Part shown: in pieces, positions 49,691 through 59,408 of the stretch
Layout of the letters: the number at the start of each line of letters is the position of its first letter
How positions within the stretch are numbered: the stretch's first letter is position 1
Source of the DNA: an uncultured Rhodospirillales bacterium
Lineage (GTDB): Bacteria; Pseudomonadota; Alphaproteobacteria; Acetobacterales; Acetobacteraceae
DNA: 64,000 nucleotides
Direction of reading: 5' to 3'
Assembly (NCBI GenBank): GCA_903823665.1
Contig: CAIJTR010000095.1
Location: forward strand, 40,001 to 104,000
Program-made: the position numbers and the translations under genes
Notes under the pieces: generated by a model
The model's input: only the letters and a program-made list of their open reading frames with translations
What the model was told of the DNA's origin: nothing
The model's database searches: none

Positions 49691-50236
49691 TTACTGCTTC
49701 GATTCCAAAATATGATTGTGCAATTCGATTGTCAGAGTCTCAATCCGCTCTGACAGCGCACGGGCGGCAGACGTCATTTCAGTATTCTGCTCCAGCATCT
49801 TCACAAGCAAAGCCGTCTGCTCGGCCATCAGCGATTGCCGCTCCTCACTTGTGCGGTGCAGGTCTTCACGGTGTTCGGCATCGGCCAGCGAGGTCACCTT
49901 ATCGCGATCCGCCTGACGCGTCTGCGCAAGCAGGATCAGCGGTGCGGCGTAGGCGGCCTGTAAGCTGAAGGCCAAATTGAGCAAAATAAACGGATATTCG
50001 TCGAACACCCAAATACGCGCCACATTGATCGCAATCCAGATCGCCACGATCACCGTCTGCGCGACCAGGAACACCGGTGTGCCGAAGAACCGGGCGAATG
50101 CTTCGGCCTTCAGGGCGAACCAGTCATCGCCAAACGCTGAAGACATATGCGCATGCGGACGATGGAAGCGATCAAACGCCTTTATATGAAATCCATTCCG
50201 GCTGCCGGGAGGTCTGCTGTCAGTCATACTGATCAT
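49691..50236 (-). CDS. DUF1003 membrane protein
   Basis: 181 residues. Two adjacent TM helices (VFLVAQTVIVAIWIAINV and PFILLNLAFSLQAAYAAPLI) are separated by the DUF1003 loop ARIWVFDEY. The C-terminal half is a charged helix, DRDKVTSLADAEHREDLH and beyond, probably a coiled coil. The family is common and uncharacterised. ATG 50236 or ATG 50227 could be the start; AGGAAAGG precedes both. Confidence 0.88.
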   Translation of the reverse strand: MISMTDSRPPGSRNGFHIKAFDRFHRPHAHMSSAFGDDWFALKAEAFARFFGTPVFLVAQTVIVAIWIAINVARIWVFDEYPFILLNLAFSLQAAYAAPLILLAQTRQADRDKVTSLADAEHREDLHRTSEERQSLMAEQTALLVKMLEQNTEMTSAARALSERIETLTIELHNHILESKQ

Positions 50237-50326
50237 CCTTTCCTGAACGCAAGGTGCGTCCGTTCCTAGATGACAATGACCATCAGTGCTATCTCGGTGG
50301 CGGGCTGCGGTGGGACGCGGAGCGCG

Positions 50327-50665
50327 CTAACGCTCCCCATCCCGGAATTCCCGAGCAATCTCAGGTGTTTCAGGCGTGGACATCGTCTCGCCAAGTTCGG
50401 TGAACTCGCCCAGATTTGCCTGTAGTGACGCCTCTTCGATCAACACACCCTCAAATGTCGGCCGTGGCGGTGCCACAAGCGGGTTTGGCAACATCCCCGG
50501 CGCGTCGCTCTGCAGGGCATCCAGTTCACGCGCCCGCTCCCAATATTCGGCAGACTGCCCTTCGGGACGCCCCTCACTCTCCCAGAGATGATAGGCGCGC
50601 AGACGAATGCGTTGCAGATGCTCCGGCGAGGGGTCCAAAGGGTTATCACTTTGGGAATTCGACAT
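50327..50665 (-). CDS. DUF2934 domain-containing protein
   Basis: 112 residues from ATG 50665, which has a consensus GGAGGT six bases upstream. DUF2934 lies at about residues 18-48 (RIRLRAYHLWESEGRPEGQ, AEYWERARELD), a short helical motif common in Alphaproteobacteria with unknown function. The rest is acidic and Pro-rich, probably disordered. It is 90 bases from the DUF1003 gene on the same strand. Confidence 0.85.
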   Translation of the reverse strand: MSNSQSDNPLDPSPEHLQRIRLRAYHLWESEGRPEGQSAEYWERARELDALQSDAPGMLPNPLVAPPRPTFEGVLIEEASLQANLGEFTELGETMSTPETPEIAREFRDGER

Positions 50666-50758
50666 GGGGATACCTCCGGCCAGCACGTTGACATGCGATG
50701 GAGGCATCGTATCGCCACCGCACGATCACGCGCAGGCTCGGATTCTACCCAATCCGCC

Positions 50759-51772
50759 TCAATAAGTGAGGGAAATGCGCTCAATCTCCGCCGGATCGCG
50801 CGTCACCGTCAACGCCAATGCAAGCAGGATGCGGGCCTTCTGTGGGGTCAGATTATCGGCGGCGAGAAACCCGTTCGTATGCATCTTTTGCCCACGGAAT
50901 ACCCGCCCACTGCCGGCGCGGGAGGACTGCATCACAATCAACCCGTGCGTCTTCACGGCGTCAGCCAACACAGCCGTTTCCGCAGCGCCGGGAGAGCCGG
51001 GCGCAAAACCCGCCGAGACGATGCCTTGCGCGCCAGCGGCAATAAACGCCCGCGAAGCCGTGCCATCCGCCCCCACATAGGCGAACACGATATCCACCCG
51101 CGGCAGAACCTCCAGCGCGCGAATATCAAACTCGGTGTCCGGCCCGACGCGCCGCACCGGCTTGCGGTAGAACACCACCTGATCGCCATCGGCATGACCA
51201 AGCACGCCAAAGTCGGGAGTGCGGAATGTCTGCAGCCGGAACGTGGACGTTTTCGCCACATCGCGCGCCGCATGAATTTCGTCATTCAGCAACGTCAGCA
51301 CGCCCATCCCGCGCGCCAGCGGGCTCGATGCCGTGCGAATGGCGTTGGCAAGGTTCATCCCCGCGTCAGACGACAACGCAGAGGGCGGCCGCTGCGCACC
51401 CACCAGCACAATCGGCACATCCACCTTCGCCGTCAGCGACAGGAAATACGCTGTCTCCTCCAACGAAGCCGTGCCATGCGTGATCACAATCCCGGCAAGC
51501 CCAGAATTATCCGCCAACACCTTATCGAGCAGCAGAACAAGCTCACGCCAAATCGGATACGTGATGTCCGTGCTGATGATCGCCTGGAACCGAACCGGAA
51601 TAATCTCCGCCAATCCGTCCAACTCAGGGAACCGCGCCAGCAGTTCATCCACCTGCAAAATGACGCCGTTCGCCCCGTAATCGAGAATATCGAACGGGTC
51701 TTTACCAACCGAACTGATCGTCCCCCCCGTCCCGATCACAGCAATTTTCGGCAGGGCGGGGGAATGCGTCAT
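50759..51772 (-). CDS. Type II-like L-asparaginase
   Basis: 337 residues from ATG 51772, preceded by GGAGCAAG. The first threonine motif is IGTGGTISSVG (Thr18). The second is ITHGTASLEETAYFL, in which the usual Asp after Thr101 (THGTD) is Ala102. That Asp is part of the catalytic Thr-Lys-Asp set in E. coli AnsB, so activity or specificity may differ; some asparaginase subfamilies are known to carry Ala here. The later VLVGAQRPPSALSSDAGMNL is conserved. There is no clear signal peptide, so a cytoplasmic location is likely. Confidence 0.87.
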   Translation of the reverse strand: MTHSPALPKIAVIGTGGTISSVGKDPFDILDYGANGVILQVDELLARFPELDGLAEIIPVRFQAIISTDITYPIWRELVLLLDKVLADNSGLAGIVITHGTASLEETAYFLSLTAKVDVPIVLVGAQRPPSALSSDAGMNLANAIRTASSPLARGMGVLTLLNDEIHAARDVAKTSTFRLQTFRTPDFGVLGHADGDQVVFYRKPVRRVGPDTEFDIRALEVLPRVDIVFAYVGADGTASRAFIAAGAQGIVSAGFAPGSPGAAETAVLADAVKTHGLIVMQSSRAGSGRVFRGQKMHTNGFLAADNLTPQKARILLALALTVTRDPAEIERISLTY

Positions 51773-51836
51773 CAGCTTGCTCCGAATGATCAAAGCATTC
51801 GAGCGCGCGGAGCATGGCTACGTCAACCGATTGCGA

Positions 51837-53513
51837 TCACGCCTTCGGCAGTGTCACCACAAACCGTGCGCCGATCACCGCACCCGTCACATCGCGCCGG
51901 TTTGACGCCACAATCTGGCCGCGCAGAGCGCTCACAATCTGCCGGCTGATCGACAAACCAAGTCCGGAATGCTGGCCGAAATACTCACCCTGCGGCCGCT
52001 CCGAATAAAACCGGTCGAAGATGTGTTCAAGTTTGCCGTCTGGAATGCCCGGCCCGGAATCCTGCACCGCAATCTCGATCATGGCACCATCCTCATGCGC
52101 CGAAAGTCCGATCACACCGCGTGGCGGCGAGAAACTGCGTGCGTTGCCCAGCAGATTGCGCAGAACCTGCACAACCCGGTCCTCCACGCCTTCGACAACC
52201 AACCGCCCCTCGCCAACATCAAGGCTGATGCGAGGATCGTTCTCGCCGCGCGTGGCTTCGTCAATCTCAGCCAAAGCAGACAAAATCGGGGCCAGATCAA
52301 CCGGCTCGGTCGCGGCACGTGAAAGCTCGGCATCGATGCGCGACGAGTCGGAAATATCGGTGATCAGCCGGTCCAGCCGCGCCACATCCTCGGCGATAAT
52401 AGCGGTCAATCGGCGCTGCTTTTCGGGGTCGTCAATCCGGCGAAGCGTTTCAATGGCACTGCGAATGGACGAAAGCGGGTTCTTGATCTCATGCGCCACA
52501 TCGGCTGCGAACGCCTCAATCGCGTCCATGCGTGACCACAGCGCCACTGCCGATTCAGACAATGCCCGTGCCAGCTCACCCACCTCATCCCGCCGCACCA
52601 GCAACGGTGCCGGAACCTCACCCTCGCGCCCTCGTCCCTCCCGCATCCGCGCCGCTGCCCTCGCCAGCCGCAAAATCGGCCGTGCAATGGTGAGCGACAG
52701 ATACCAGGACAGCATCACCGTCAGCCCCAGCGCCAAGGTGAACAGCGCCAGGATCGAAAGCCGCACCGTCAGCACGCTGTCATCGACCTCCCGCGCCTCA
52801 CGGGTCAGCACCACGATGCCGAGCGTGCGCCGGTCGCGGGCAACCGGCTCGGCCACGCTGACCAACAACCGATTGTCATCGGTGCGACGAATATACGGCG
52901 GAATTTGCGCGCCCTGGCTTGCCGCGATCAGCTTCACCTCAGCCTGCACATCCGGCGTCCAGTCAGCCCCGGCGGCGGGATGATCGAGATCAAGCAACGA
53001 GCGATCATTCGAGTGAGGCAGCAGGCGCAGCAGATCATCATAGGCACGGCTCACAAGCCCCACCAGCCGGCCCCGCTCCACCGCAGGCGGCAGCGGCTCG
53101 GTGATCACAGCGCCCGCAGCCCCCTCACGCACCCGGCTATCCGCCAGCACGCCACCTTCCGGCGAATAAAGCCGCGCCTGTGCGTTCGGCGTCGGCTCCG
53201 TCAAACGCCGCAACAGCGGGCGCGCCACATCCGGCGCGATAACGGGATTGTCCGGCGTGTCATTGTGCACCGCCGTCTCACCAATCGCCCCGGCATAGAT
53301 GCGCGCCTGCTCCCGCAGCGTGGTCACCTCGGCTTCAAGCAGACCGTTCTGATATTGGTCCAGATACAGCAAGGCTGCGAGCAGCAGCGCCAGCGGCAGC
53401 AAATTGACCAGCAGAATGCGCTGCAGCAAAGGCGAGATAAAGCGCCGCTGTGGCGGGGGCGGAACCTCCGCCTCGCTGCGCAACACCTGCGGCAGGGCAC
53501 CACTATCGGGCAT
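51837..53513 (-). CDS. chvG: ChvG/ExoS-type sensor histidine kinase
   Basis: 558 residues. TM1 is at about residues 33-49 (ILLVNLLPLALLLAALLYL) and a periplasmic sensor domain of ~210 residues follows. TM2 is LSILALFTLALGLTVMLSW, then HAMP, and HisKA with phospho-His341 in AADVAHEIKNPLSS. The ATPase domain has NLLGNARSFSP, DSGPGIP and SGLGLSISRQIV. The ChvG/BvrS family senses acidity and envelope state during host or soil adaptation. Its start overlaps the chvI stop (TGATG). Confidence 0.92.
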   Translation of the reverse strand: MPDSGALPQVLRSEAEVPPPPQRRFISPLLQRILLVNLLPLALLLAALLYLDQYQNGLLEAEVTTLREQARIYAGAIGETAVHNDTPDNPVIAPDVARPLLRRLTEPTPNAQARLYSPEGGVLADSRVREGAAGAVITEPLPPAVERGRLVGLVSRAYDDLLRLLPHSNDRSLLDLDHPAAGADWTPDVQAEVKLIAASQGAQIPPYIRRTDDNRLLVSVAEPVARDRRTLGIVVLTREAREVDDSVLTVRLSILALFTLALGLTVMLSWYLSLTIARPILRLARAAARMREGRGREGEVPAPLLVRRDEVGELARALSESAVALWSRMDAIEAFAADVAHEIKNPLSSIRSAIETLRRIDDPEKQRRLTAIIAEDVARLDRLITDISDSSRIDAELSRAATEPVDLAPILSALAEIDEATRGENDPRISLDVGEGRLVVEGVEDRVVQVLRNLLGNARSFSPPRGVIGLSAHEDGAMIEIAVQDSGPGIPDGKLEHIFDRFYSERPQGEYFGQHSGLGLSISRQIVSALRGQIVASNRRDVTGAVIGARFVVTLPKA

Positions 53514-54214
53514 CAGGCTTCCTTGTACCGGTAGCCGATGCCGTACAGCGTCTCGATGTGATTGAAGCTGTCATCGGCCTGACGGAACTTCTTGCGCACC
53601 CGCTTGATGTGGCTGTCGATCGTCCGGTCATCCACATAGATATTGTCGCCATAGGCGGTATCGATCAGCTGATCGCGGGACTTCACCATGCCCGGCCGCG
53701 CCGCCAGCGCCTTCACCAGCAAAAACTCAGTGACGGTGAGCGCAATATCCACGCCCTTCCAGTTGCATTGATGCTTCGTCTCATCCAGCACCAACTCACC
53801 GCGCACCATAATCCCGCCGGGAGCCGCACCCGAGCCCTCGGCCTTGCTCGTCTCGTTCCGGCGCAGCAGCGTGCGGATGCGCTCGATCAGCAAACGCTGG
53901 CTGAACGGCTTGGTGATGTAGTCATCCGCCCCGAGGCGAAGACCCATCAACTCATCCACCTCCTCATCCTTCGAGGTGAGGAAAATCACCGGCAATTGGG
54001 TGCGGGTGCGCAGGCGCTGCAGCAGCTCCATCCCGTCCATGCGCGGCATTTTGATATCGAGCACGGCGAGATCGACCGGTTTGGCGATAATCCCCTGCAA
54101 TGCGCTCTCGCCATCCGTATAGGTGCGGACGATGTAGCCCTCCTGCTCCAGCGTCATCGAAACAGAGGTGAGGATGTTGCGGTCGTCATCAACCAGGGCG
54201 ATCGTCTGCTTCAC
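53513..54214 (-). CDS. chvI: ChvI-type response regulator
   Basis: 233 residues from GTG 54214, with GGAGAG six bases upstream. The receiver domain starts [14 protein letters not shown]; the phospho-acceptor is Asp53 in [12 protein letters not shown]. The DNA-binding domain is OmpR-like ([43 protein letters not shown]). It is the partner of the overlapping sensor kinase. In relatives ChvI controls envelope, acid and central carbon genes, and pckA lies nearby as it does in rhizobia. Confidence 0.94.
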   Translation of the reverse strand: MKQTIALVDDDRNILTSVSMTLEQEGYIVRTYTDGESALQGIIAKPVDLAVLDIKMPRMDGMELLQRLRTRTQLPVIFLTSKDEEVDELMGLRLGADDYITKPFSQRLLIERIRTLLRRNETSKAEGSGAAPGGIMVRGELVLDETKHQCNWKGVDIALTVTEFLLVKALAARPGMVKSRDQLIDTAYGDNIYVDDRTIDSHIKRVRKKFRQADDSFNHIETLYGIGYRYKEA

Positions 54215-54289
54215 GTGTGGCTCTCCATTTCCATATGAGGGCTTATGCCACACGATTGTGGCGCTTTGAGGTAGAAGGGTGAACGAATT

Positions 54290-54997
54290 ATGTCCGAGAC
54301 CGAAGACAGCCCAGCCTGGCAGGCCCGCAAGCTGCTGCGTTCGGCCCGTGCGGCAACATTGGCGACGGCAACCGACGGCCAGCCCTTCGCCTCACTCGTC
54401 ACGCCAGCCTGCGCGGGCGACCTCTCGGTGCTGGTGTTTCTCTCGCAACTGTCAGAACACACCCGCCATCTGCGAGACGAGCCCCGTTGCGCCATCATGG
54501 TCACCGGCCAGCCCACCAGCGCCAACCCGCAAACCGCCCCGCGCGTCACCGTCACCGGCATCGCCGAAATCGAGCCGGACCCGGCGTTCAAGGCACGCTG
54601 GCTCGCCATTCACCCCTACGCCCAGCTTTACGCGGAGTTCACCGATTTCGCGCTCTACCGCATCCGCCCCCTCGCCGGCAGCCTGATCGGCGGCTTCGCC
54701 CGCGCACACCGCCTGCGCGAGGCCGATCTCACGCCAGACCAAGCAGCCGTTGCCAGCATCGCCGAGGCTGAAGCGAGCATCATGGCCCATTGCAACGACG
54801 ACCACGCCGTCGCCATGTCGCTGATCGCAGGCGGCGGTGGTGAATGGCGGATGGTAACCGCCGATGTGGACGGCTGTGATGTGGCTCAGGGTGAGATTGT
54901 CAAACGGATAAACTGGTCAGCACCCGTTAGTGATGCTTCCGGATTACGTAATGAATTGGTGCAGTGCACACGCCATGCCCGTGCTGCAACTAAATAA
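54290..54997 (+). CDS. HugZ-like pyridoxamine 5'-phosphate oxidase-fold protein with DUF2470
   Basis: 235 residues. The split-barrel flavin-binding fold (residues ~10-150) contains [19 protein letters not shown] and [18 protein letters not shown]. The C-terminal DUF2470 domain (~165-230) has [17 protein letters not shown]. This two-domain order is that of HugZ/HutZ haem-utilisation proteins, but general FMN-binding PPOX proteins share it. No haem-uptake genes are near. It is divergent from chvI, 75 bases apart. Confidence 0.87.
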   Translation: MSETEDSPAWQARKLLRSARAATLATATDGQPFASLVTPACAGDLSVLVFLSQLSEHTRHLRDEPRCAIMVTGQPTSANPQTAPRVTVTGIAEIEPDPAFKARWLAIHPYAQLYAEFTDFALYRIRPLAGSLIGGFARAHRLREADLTPDQAAVASIAEAEASIMAHCNDDHAVAMSLIAGGGGEWRMVTADVDGCDVAQGEIVKRINWSAPVSDASGLRNELVQCTRHARAATK

Positions 54998-55122
54998 TCT
55001 GGTTGCGATATCATAGACATATATCGACATATTATAACTGGACCCACCTCAACAGCACTCCTATGCCATCAGGACTGACATGGCAAAGCCATGCGAAACC
55101 TTATGCGCGGGAGAGCTCCACA

Positions 55123-56724
55123 ATGAACGCTCAATCAAAGGCACTGCACGTCTCGCCACTGTCCGGCACCGGCGTTCACGCAACACAGCCGGTCCATGCG
55201 AACCTCACCGCATCGTCGCTCATCCCGCACGCCATCCGACGCAACGAAGGCACGCTGTCTGAGGACGGCGCCTTCATCGCCATCACCGGCGTCCACACTG
55301 GCCGCTCCGTGAAGGACAAGTTCGTCGTCGTCGAGCCGGACACCCAGGGCGAGATCGATTGGGGCCGCGTCAACCAGCGCCTGCCGATCGAGAAGTTCGA
55401 AATCTACAAATCCCGCGTGCAGGCCTATCTGCAGGGCCAGGAACTCTACACCCAGGACCTTTACGCCGGTGCGGACCCCGAGCATCGCGTTCGCGTCCGG
55501 CTCGTCACCACTGGCGCGTGGCACGCTTTGTTCGCCCGCAACATGTTCATTCGCCCGACCGAGAGCGAGCTGGTGGGCTTCGAGCCCGATTACGTCATCC
55601 TGCACGCCCCGTTGTTCGAGGCAGACCCAGCGATTGACGGCGTGCGCTCCACCACCGCCGTGGCCCTCAGCTTCGCGCAGAAGATGATCGTGATCGCCGG
55701 CACCGAATATGCCGGTGAGATCAAGAAATCGATCTTCACCGTCATGAACTGGATTTTGCCTGCCAAGGGCGTGCTGCCCATGCATTGCTCCGCCAACGTG
55801 GGCAGCGATGGCGACGTGGCGCTGTTCTTCGGCCTGTCCGGCACCGGCAAGACCACGCTTTCGTCTGATCCCGCCCGCCCGCTGATCGGCGACGATGAGC
55901 ATGGCTGGTCCGCCGATGGCGTGTTCAACTTCGAAGGCGGCTGCTACGCCAAGGTCATCGACCTGTCGAAAACCGCCGAGCCCGAGATATGGGCCGCAAC
56001 CCACCGCTTCGGCACCGTGCTGGAAAACGTGGTGGCCGATCATCGCGGCAGGCTCGACCTCAGCGATGACCGCCACACCGAGAACACCCGCTCGTGCTAC
56101 CCGGTGGAGTTCATCCCGAACTTCGTGCCCTCCGGCCGCGCCGGCGTTCCGAAGAACATCATGATGCTGGCATGTGACGCTTATGGCGTGCTGCCGCCGA
56201 TCGCCAAGCTCACCCCGGCGCAGGCGATGTACCACTTTCTGTCCGGCTATACGGCGTTGGTGGCGGGCACCGAGAAGGGCCTGGGTGCCGAGCCGCAGCC
56301 CTCGTTCAGCGCCTGCTTCGGTGCCCCGTTCCTGCCGCGCCCGGCCGCCCTTTATGGCCGCATGCTGGCCGAAATGATCGCCAATGGCGGGGCCGATTGC
56401 TGGCTGGTCAACACCGGCTGGTCCGGCGGCGCGTATGGCACAGGCAGCCGCATGTCGATCCGCCACACCCGCGCTCTGCTGAACGCCGCCCTTGATGGCT
56501 CGCTGGCAAAGGTTGCCTTCCGCACCGAGAGCTTCTTCGGCCTCGCCATTCCAGAAGCCGTGCCGGGCATCCCGTCCGACGTGCTCGACCCGCGTCAGGC
56601 CTGGGCCGATAAGGCCGCGTATGACGCCACCGCCACGCGCTTGGTCGGGATGTTCGAGAAGAACTTTGCCGCGTTTGAAGCGGACGTCGGTGACGATGTC
56701 CGCGCGGTGGCACTGAAAGCGTAA
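55123..56724 (+). CDS. pckA: Phosphoenolpyruvate carboxykinase (ATP)
   Basis: 533 residues from ATG 55123 (GGGAGAG upstream). The kinase P-loop is GLSGTGKTT (residues 237-245), the PEPCK signature region is IGDDEHGWSADGVFNFEGGCYAK, and the substrate loop is FIPNFVPSGRAGVPK. It converts oxaloacetate and ATP to PEP, the entry to gluconeogenesis. In several Rhizobiales it is linked to chvI; here a HugZ-like gene lies between. The leader 55003-55122 is AT-rich, suggesting its own promoter. Confidence 0.97.
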   Translation: MNAQSKALHVSPLSGTGVHATQPVHANLTASSLIPHAIRRNEGTLSEDGAFIAITGVHTGRSVKDKFVVVEPDTQGEIDWGRVNQRLPIEKFEIYKSRVQAYLQGQELYTQDLYAGADPEHRVRVRLVTTGAWHALFARNMFIRPTESELVGFEPDYVILHAPLFEADPAIDGVRSTTAVALSFAQKMIVIAGTEYAGEIKKSIFTVMNWILPAKGVLPMHCSANVGSDGDVALFFGLSGTGKTTLSSDPARPLIGDDEHGWSADGVFNFEGGCYAKVIDLSKTAEPEIWAATHRFGTVLENVVADHRGRLDLSDDRHTENTRSCYPVEFIPNFVPSGRAGVPKNIMMLACDAYGVLPPIAKLTPAQAMYHFLSGYTALVAGTEKGLGAEPQPSFSACFGAPFLPRPAALYGRMLAEMIANGGADCWLVNTGWSGGAYGTGSRMSIRHTRALLNAALDGSLAKVAFRTESFFGLAIPEAVPGIPSDVLDPRQAWADKAAYDATATRLVGMFEKNFAAFEADVGDDVRAVALKA

Positions 56725-56740
56725 AATCCAACCCAAGGGT

Positions 56741-56765
56741 GCTGGCGGGCTAAAAGCTCGCCAGC
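56741..56765. terminator. Stem-loop between convergent pckA and CheZ-like gene
   Basis: GCTGGCGGGC (56741-56750) pairs with GCTCGCCAGC (56756-56765) with one mismatch and a 5-base loop. It starts 16 bases after the pckA stop and overlaps the end of the minus-strand gene. No T-run, so a weak terminator at best. Confidence 0.4.
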
Positions 56766-57307
56766 ATCTCGTCAATATTGGCCTGCGCCAAATCCGGGCC
56801 GGACACAGCGATTTCCAGCCCGCGCGGCACCTTGATCTCCGCATTCGGGTTGGAAATTGACCCCAGCATTGATTCAACATGATGCAGTTGGTCAATGGCC
56901 CGGCGAATGCGCTGGCTGGTGAGGTCTTGAAACGAACATGCCTCAAAGATCGCGTTCACCTTGTCAGAGATGCGGGCATACAGCTCCGGTTCGTCCCGCA
57001 GTTCCACCAGCCAATCACTGATCGCCTCCGCCGCCTCCATGATGCGATTGGCAGCAGCCTCCGTCGTTTGCACCACAGCCTCCAGTTCCACACCGGAATT
57101 GCGCGTGCTCAACGCCGGGGCGGCAAGAACGGCGGCAATCTGCTCCTGCATGACCTCCAGCTTGCTTGCCAGATTGGCCTCGCTGTAATCCACAAGCTGC
57201 TCGGTGGCATGAATTTCCATGCTCAGTTCAGCAAACCTGCGATCAATGAACCGCCGCATCTCGTCCAGCTTGTCTATAACGATCAAGGCTTCAGTCTGCT
57301 CCGCCAT
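56750..57307 (-). CDS. CheZ-like protein phosphatase
   Basis: 185 residues from ATG 57307, with AGGGTGG upstream. It is almost entirely helical. The CheZ active-site helix is visible as ACSFQDLTSQRIRRA, keeping the Asp and Gln that in E. coli CheZ (QDLTGQ) dephosphorylate CheY-P. The hairpin-forming helices run over residues ~5-130. No chemotaxis or flagellar genes are in the window, so its response-regulator partner is unknown. Confidence 0.82.
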   Translation of the reverse strand: MAEQTEALIVIDKLDEMRRFIDRRFAELSMEIHATEQLVDYSEANLASKLEVMQEQIAAVLAAPALSTRNSGVELEAVVQTTEAAANRIMEAAEAISDWLVELRDEPELYARISDKVNAIFEACSFQDLTSQRIRRAIDQLHHVESMLGSISNPNAEIKVPRGLEIAVSGPDLAQANIDEMLASF

Positions 57308-57446
57308 CAGATGCCACCCTGCGATCATTGCAGCGCCCAGCCTACACGCCGATGGTTGCGGAGTGGTTAATCGCGCGGCGACTTGCCTTTTTCGGCAAGC
57401 TGCTAGAGCCTCGCGCGCTGGTCGGATTCGACTGGCGGGGAGTGAT

Positions 57447-58718
57447 ATGCAGACCGAAACCGATACTGTCTCGCGCTGGCTGCACAAAGCCGCCGCCGCC
57501 GCACGCGCCGCCTCGTCAGTGCTGTCACGCATGCCGGAGGCAGCACGCAACGCGGGCCTGCGCGCCGCCGCAGACTCCATTCGCAGCCGCGCGGCACAGA
57601 TCGTCGACGCCAATGCACGAGACATCGCAGCCTTTGATGCCAGTGGCGGCACCGCAGCCTTCCGCGACAGGCTATTGCTCGATGAAGCCCGCGTTGAAGG
57701 CATGGCGCGGGGGCTCGACGAAATTGCAGCCCTGCCCGACCCGCTCGGCCGCGTGCTCGCGGATTGGACACGGCCCAACGCGCTGCGCATCCGCCGCATC
57801 GCGCAGCCGCTCGGCGTCATCGGCATGATCTACGAAAGCCGCCCGAATGTGGGGGCGGACGCCGCCGGCATCTGCCTCAAATCCGGCAATGCGGTGATCC
57901 TGCGCGGGGGGTCCGACAGCCACCATTCCGCCCGCGCCATTCATTCCGCCATCACCGCCGGTCTGCGCGCCGCCGGGGTGCCAGAAGCCGCCGTACAGAT
58001 CACGCCAGGGACAGATCGCAGCTATGTGGCCGCCATGCTCGGCGGCTCCGGCCTGCTCGACCTCATCATTCCGCGCGGCGGGCGTTCTCTCGTGGAGCGG
58101 GTGCAGGCGGAGGCGCGGGTGCCAGTGCTCGCCCACGCCGAGGGGCTGTGCCACACCTATGTCCACGAGGCCGCCAATCACGCCATGGCGCGACGCCTCG
58201 TGGCGAACGGCAAGATGCGTCGCACCGGCGTGTGCGGGGCCACCGAAACACTGCTGATCGACGCTGCCATCGCACCGGCCCTGCTGCCCTACATCGTCAG
58301 CGACCTCATCGCCCTCGGCTGTGACTTCCGCGCCGACGAACGGGCGCAGACCGTTGTGCCCGGCCTGAAGCCCGCCACCGAGGAGGATTTCCGCACGGAG
58401 TGGCTGGGGCCGACGCTCTCAATTGCCGTGGTGGATGGCGTGGACGCGGCACTCGCCCATATCGCCCGCTATGGCAGCTCGCACACCGAGGCCATCGTGA
58501 CGCAGGATGAGGCCGTGGCGATGCACTTCCAGATGGGCGTTGAGTCCGCCGTGTGCCTATGGAACGCCTCCACCCAGTTCTGCGATGGCGGTGAGTTTGG
58601 CTTCGGGGCCGAAATCGGCATCGCCACCGGCCGCGTCCACACCCGCGGGCCGGTCGGCGTCGAGCAGTTGACGACCTATCGCTACATCATCACCGGCACG
58701 GGTCAGGTGCGGCCCTGA
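57447..58718 (+). CDS. proA: Gamma-glutamyl phosphate reductase
   Basis: 423 residues from ATG 57447 (GGGGAGTG upstream). The aldehyde dehydrogenase fold has PLGVIGMIYESRPNVGADAA, the NADPH loop LRGGSDSHHSA, and the catalytic Cys263 in RTGVCGATETLL. The C-terminal signature is FGFGAEIGIATGRVHTRGPVGVEQLTTYRY. It makes glutamate-5-semialdehyde for proline. It heads the plus-strand cluster proA-nadD-rsfS-rlmH common in Alphaproteobacteria. Confidence 0.97.
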   Translation: MQTETDTVSRWLHKAAAAARAASSVLSRMPEAARNAGLRAAADSIRSRAAQIVDANARDIAAFDASGGTAAFRDRLLLDEARVEGMARGLDEIAALPDPLGRVLADWTRPNALRIRRIAQPLGVIGMIYESRPNVGADAAGICLKSGNAVILRGGSDSHHSARAIHSAITAGLRAAGVPEAAVQITPGTDRSYVAAMLGGSGLLDLIIPRGGRSLVERVQAEARVPVLAHAEGLCHTYVHEAANHAMARRLVANGKMRRTGVCGATETLLIDAAIAPALLPYIVSDLIALGCDFRADERAQTVVPGLKPATEEDFRTEWLGPTLSIAVVDGVDAALAHIARYGSSHTEAIVTQDEAVAMHFQMGVESAVCLWNASTQFCDGGEFGFGAEIGIATGRVHTRGPVGVEQLTTYRYIITGTGQVRP

Positions 58719-58765
58719 GCCAGCGTGCAGCGGACCCCATTCCACGTTGGGGTGACAAACGGCGC

Positions 58766-59335
58766 ATGACGGTGGGCCTGCTCGGCGGTTCGTTCAACCC
58801 AGCGCATAAAGGCCATCTGCACGTGGCGCAGACAGCTTTACGCAGGCTTCGGCTGGATCAGGTCTGGCTCATGGTCTCCCCCGGCAACCCGCTGAAACCA
58901 GCCAAAGGCATGGCATCGGCAGCAGCGCGATTGGCCTCCGCGCGCGCCATTGCAGACGGCAGACGGGTGATCGCCACCGCCATCGAGACGCATCTGCACA
59001 CGAGATATACCGTGGACACGCTGCGAAAGCTTAAAATCCGCTTCCCCCGCACCCACTTCGTGTGGCTGATGGGCGCTGACAATCTGGTTCAGCTGCCGGC
59101 GTGGAACGCGTGGATGGATATTGCCCGCCACACCAACTTTGCCGTGCTGCCGCGCCCGACCTACAATCATCGTGCGTTGGCAGGGCAAGCGGCCCAGCGC
59201 CTGCGCCCGGCCCGGCGTTTGGAACGCAGTGCCGCCGCGTTGGCGCGGATGACGACACCATCCTGGGTGTTCTTGCCGGCGCGGCAGAACAGCCTTTCCG
59301 CTTCCGCCATCCGCGCCCACGCTTCAGGAGTCTGA
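58766..59335 (+). CDS. nadD: Nicotinate-nucleotide adenylyltransferase
   Basis: 189 residues. The nucleotidyltransferase start is GLLGGSFNPAHKGHL with the HxGH motif, followed by WLMVSPGNPLKP, FVWLMGADNLVQL and the C-terminal ATP motif NSLSASAIRA. It converts nicotinate mononucleotide and ATP to deamido-NAD. It lies 47 bases after proA. Confidence 0.95.
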   Translation: MTVGLLGGSFNPAHKGHLHVAQTALRRLRLDQVWLMVSPGNPLKPAKGMASAAARLASARAIADGRRVIATAIETHLHTRYTVDTLRKLKIRFPRTHFVWLMGADNLVQLPAWNAWMDIARHTNFAVLPRPTYNHRALAGQAAQRLRPARRLERSAAALARMTTPSWVFLPARQNSLSASAIRAHASGV

Positions 59336-59408
59336 CACCATCGCCCGCAAGCCGCCCAGCCCACCAAGCCTGCCCCCGCAACCCCCAGCCCCCACGCTGT
59401 CCGGGGAG

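Noticed and set aside
55135..56946. Minus-strand 603-codon open frame opposite pckA
   Set aside because: Antisense of pckA with Gly/Ala/His-rich low-complexity product and no family features.
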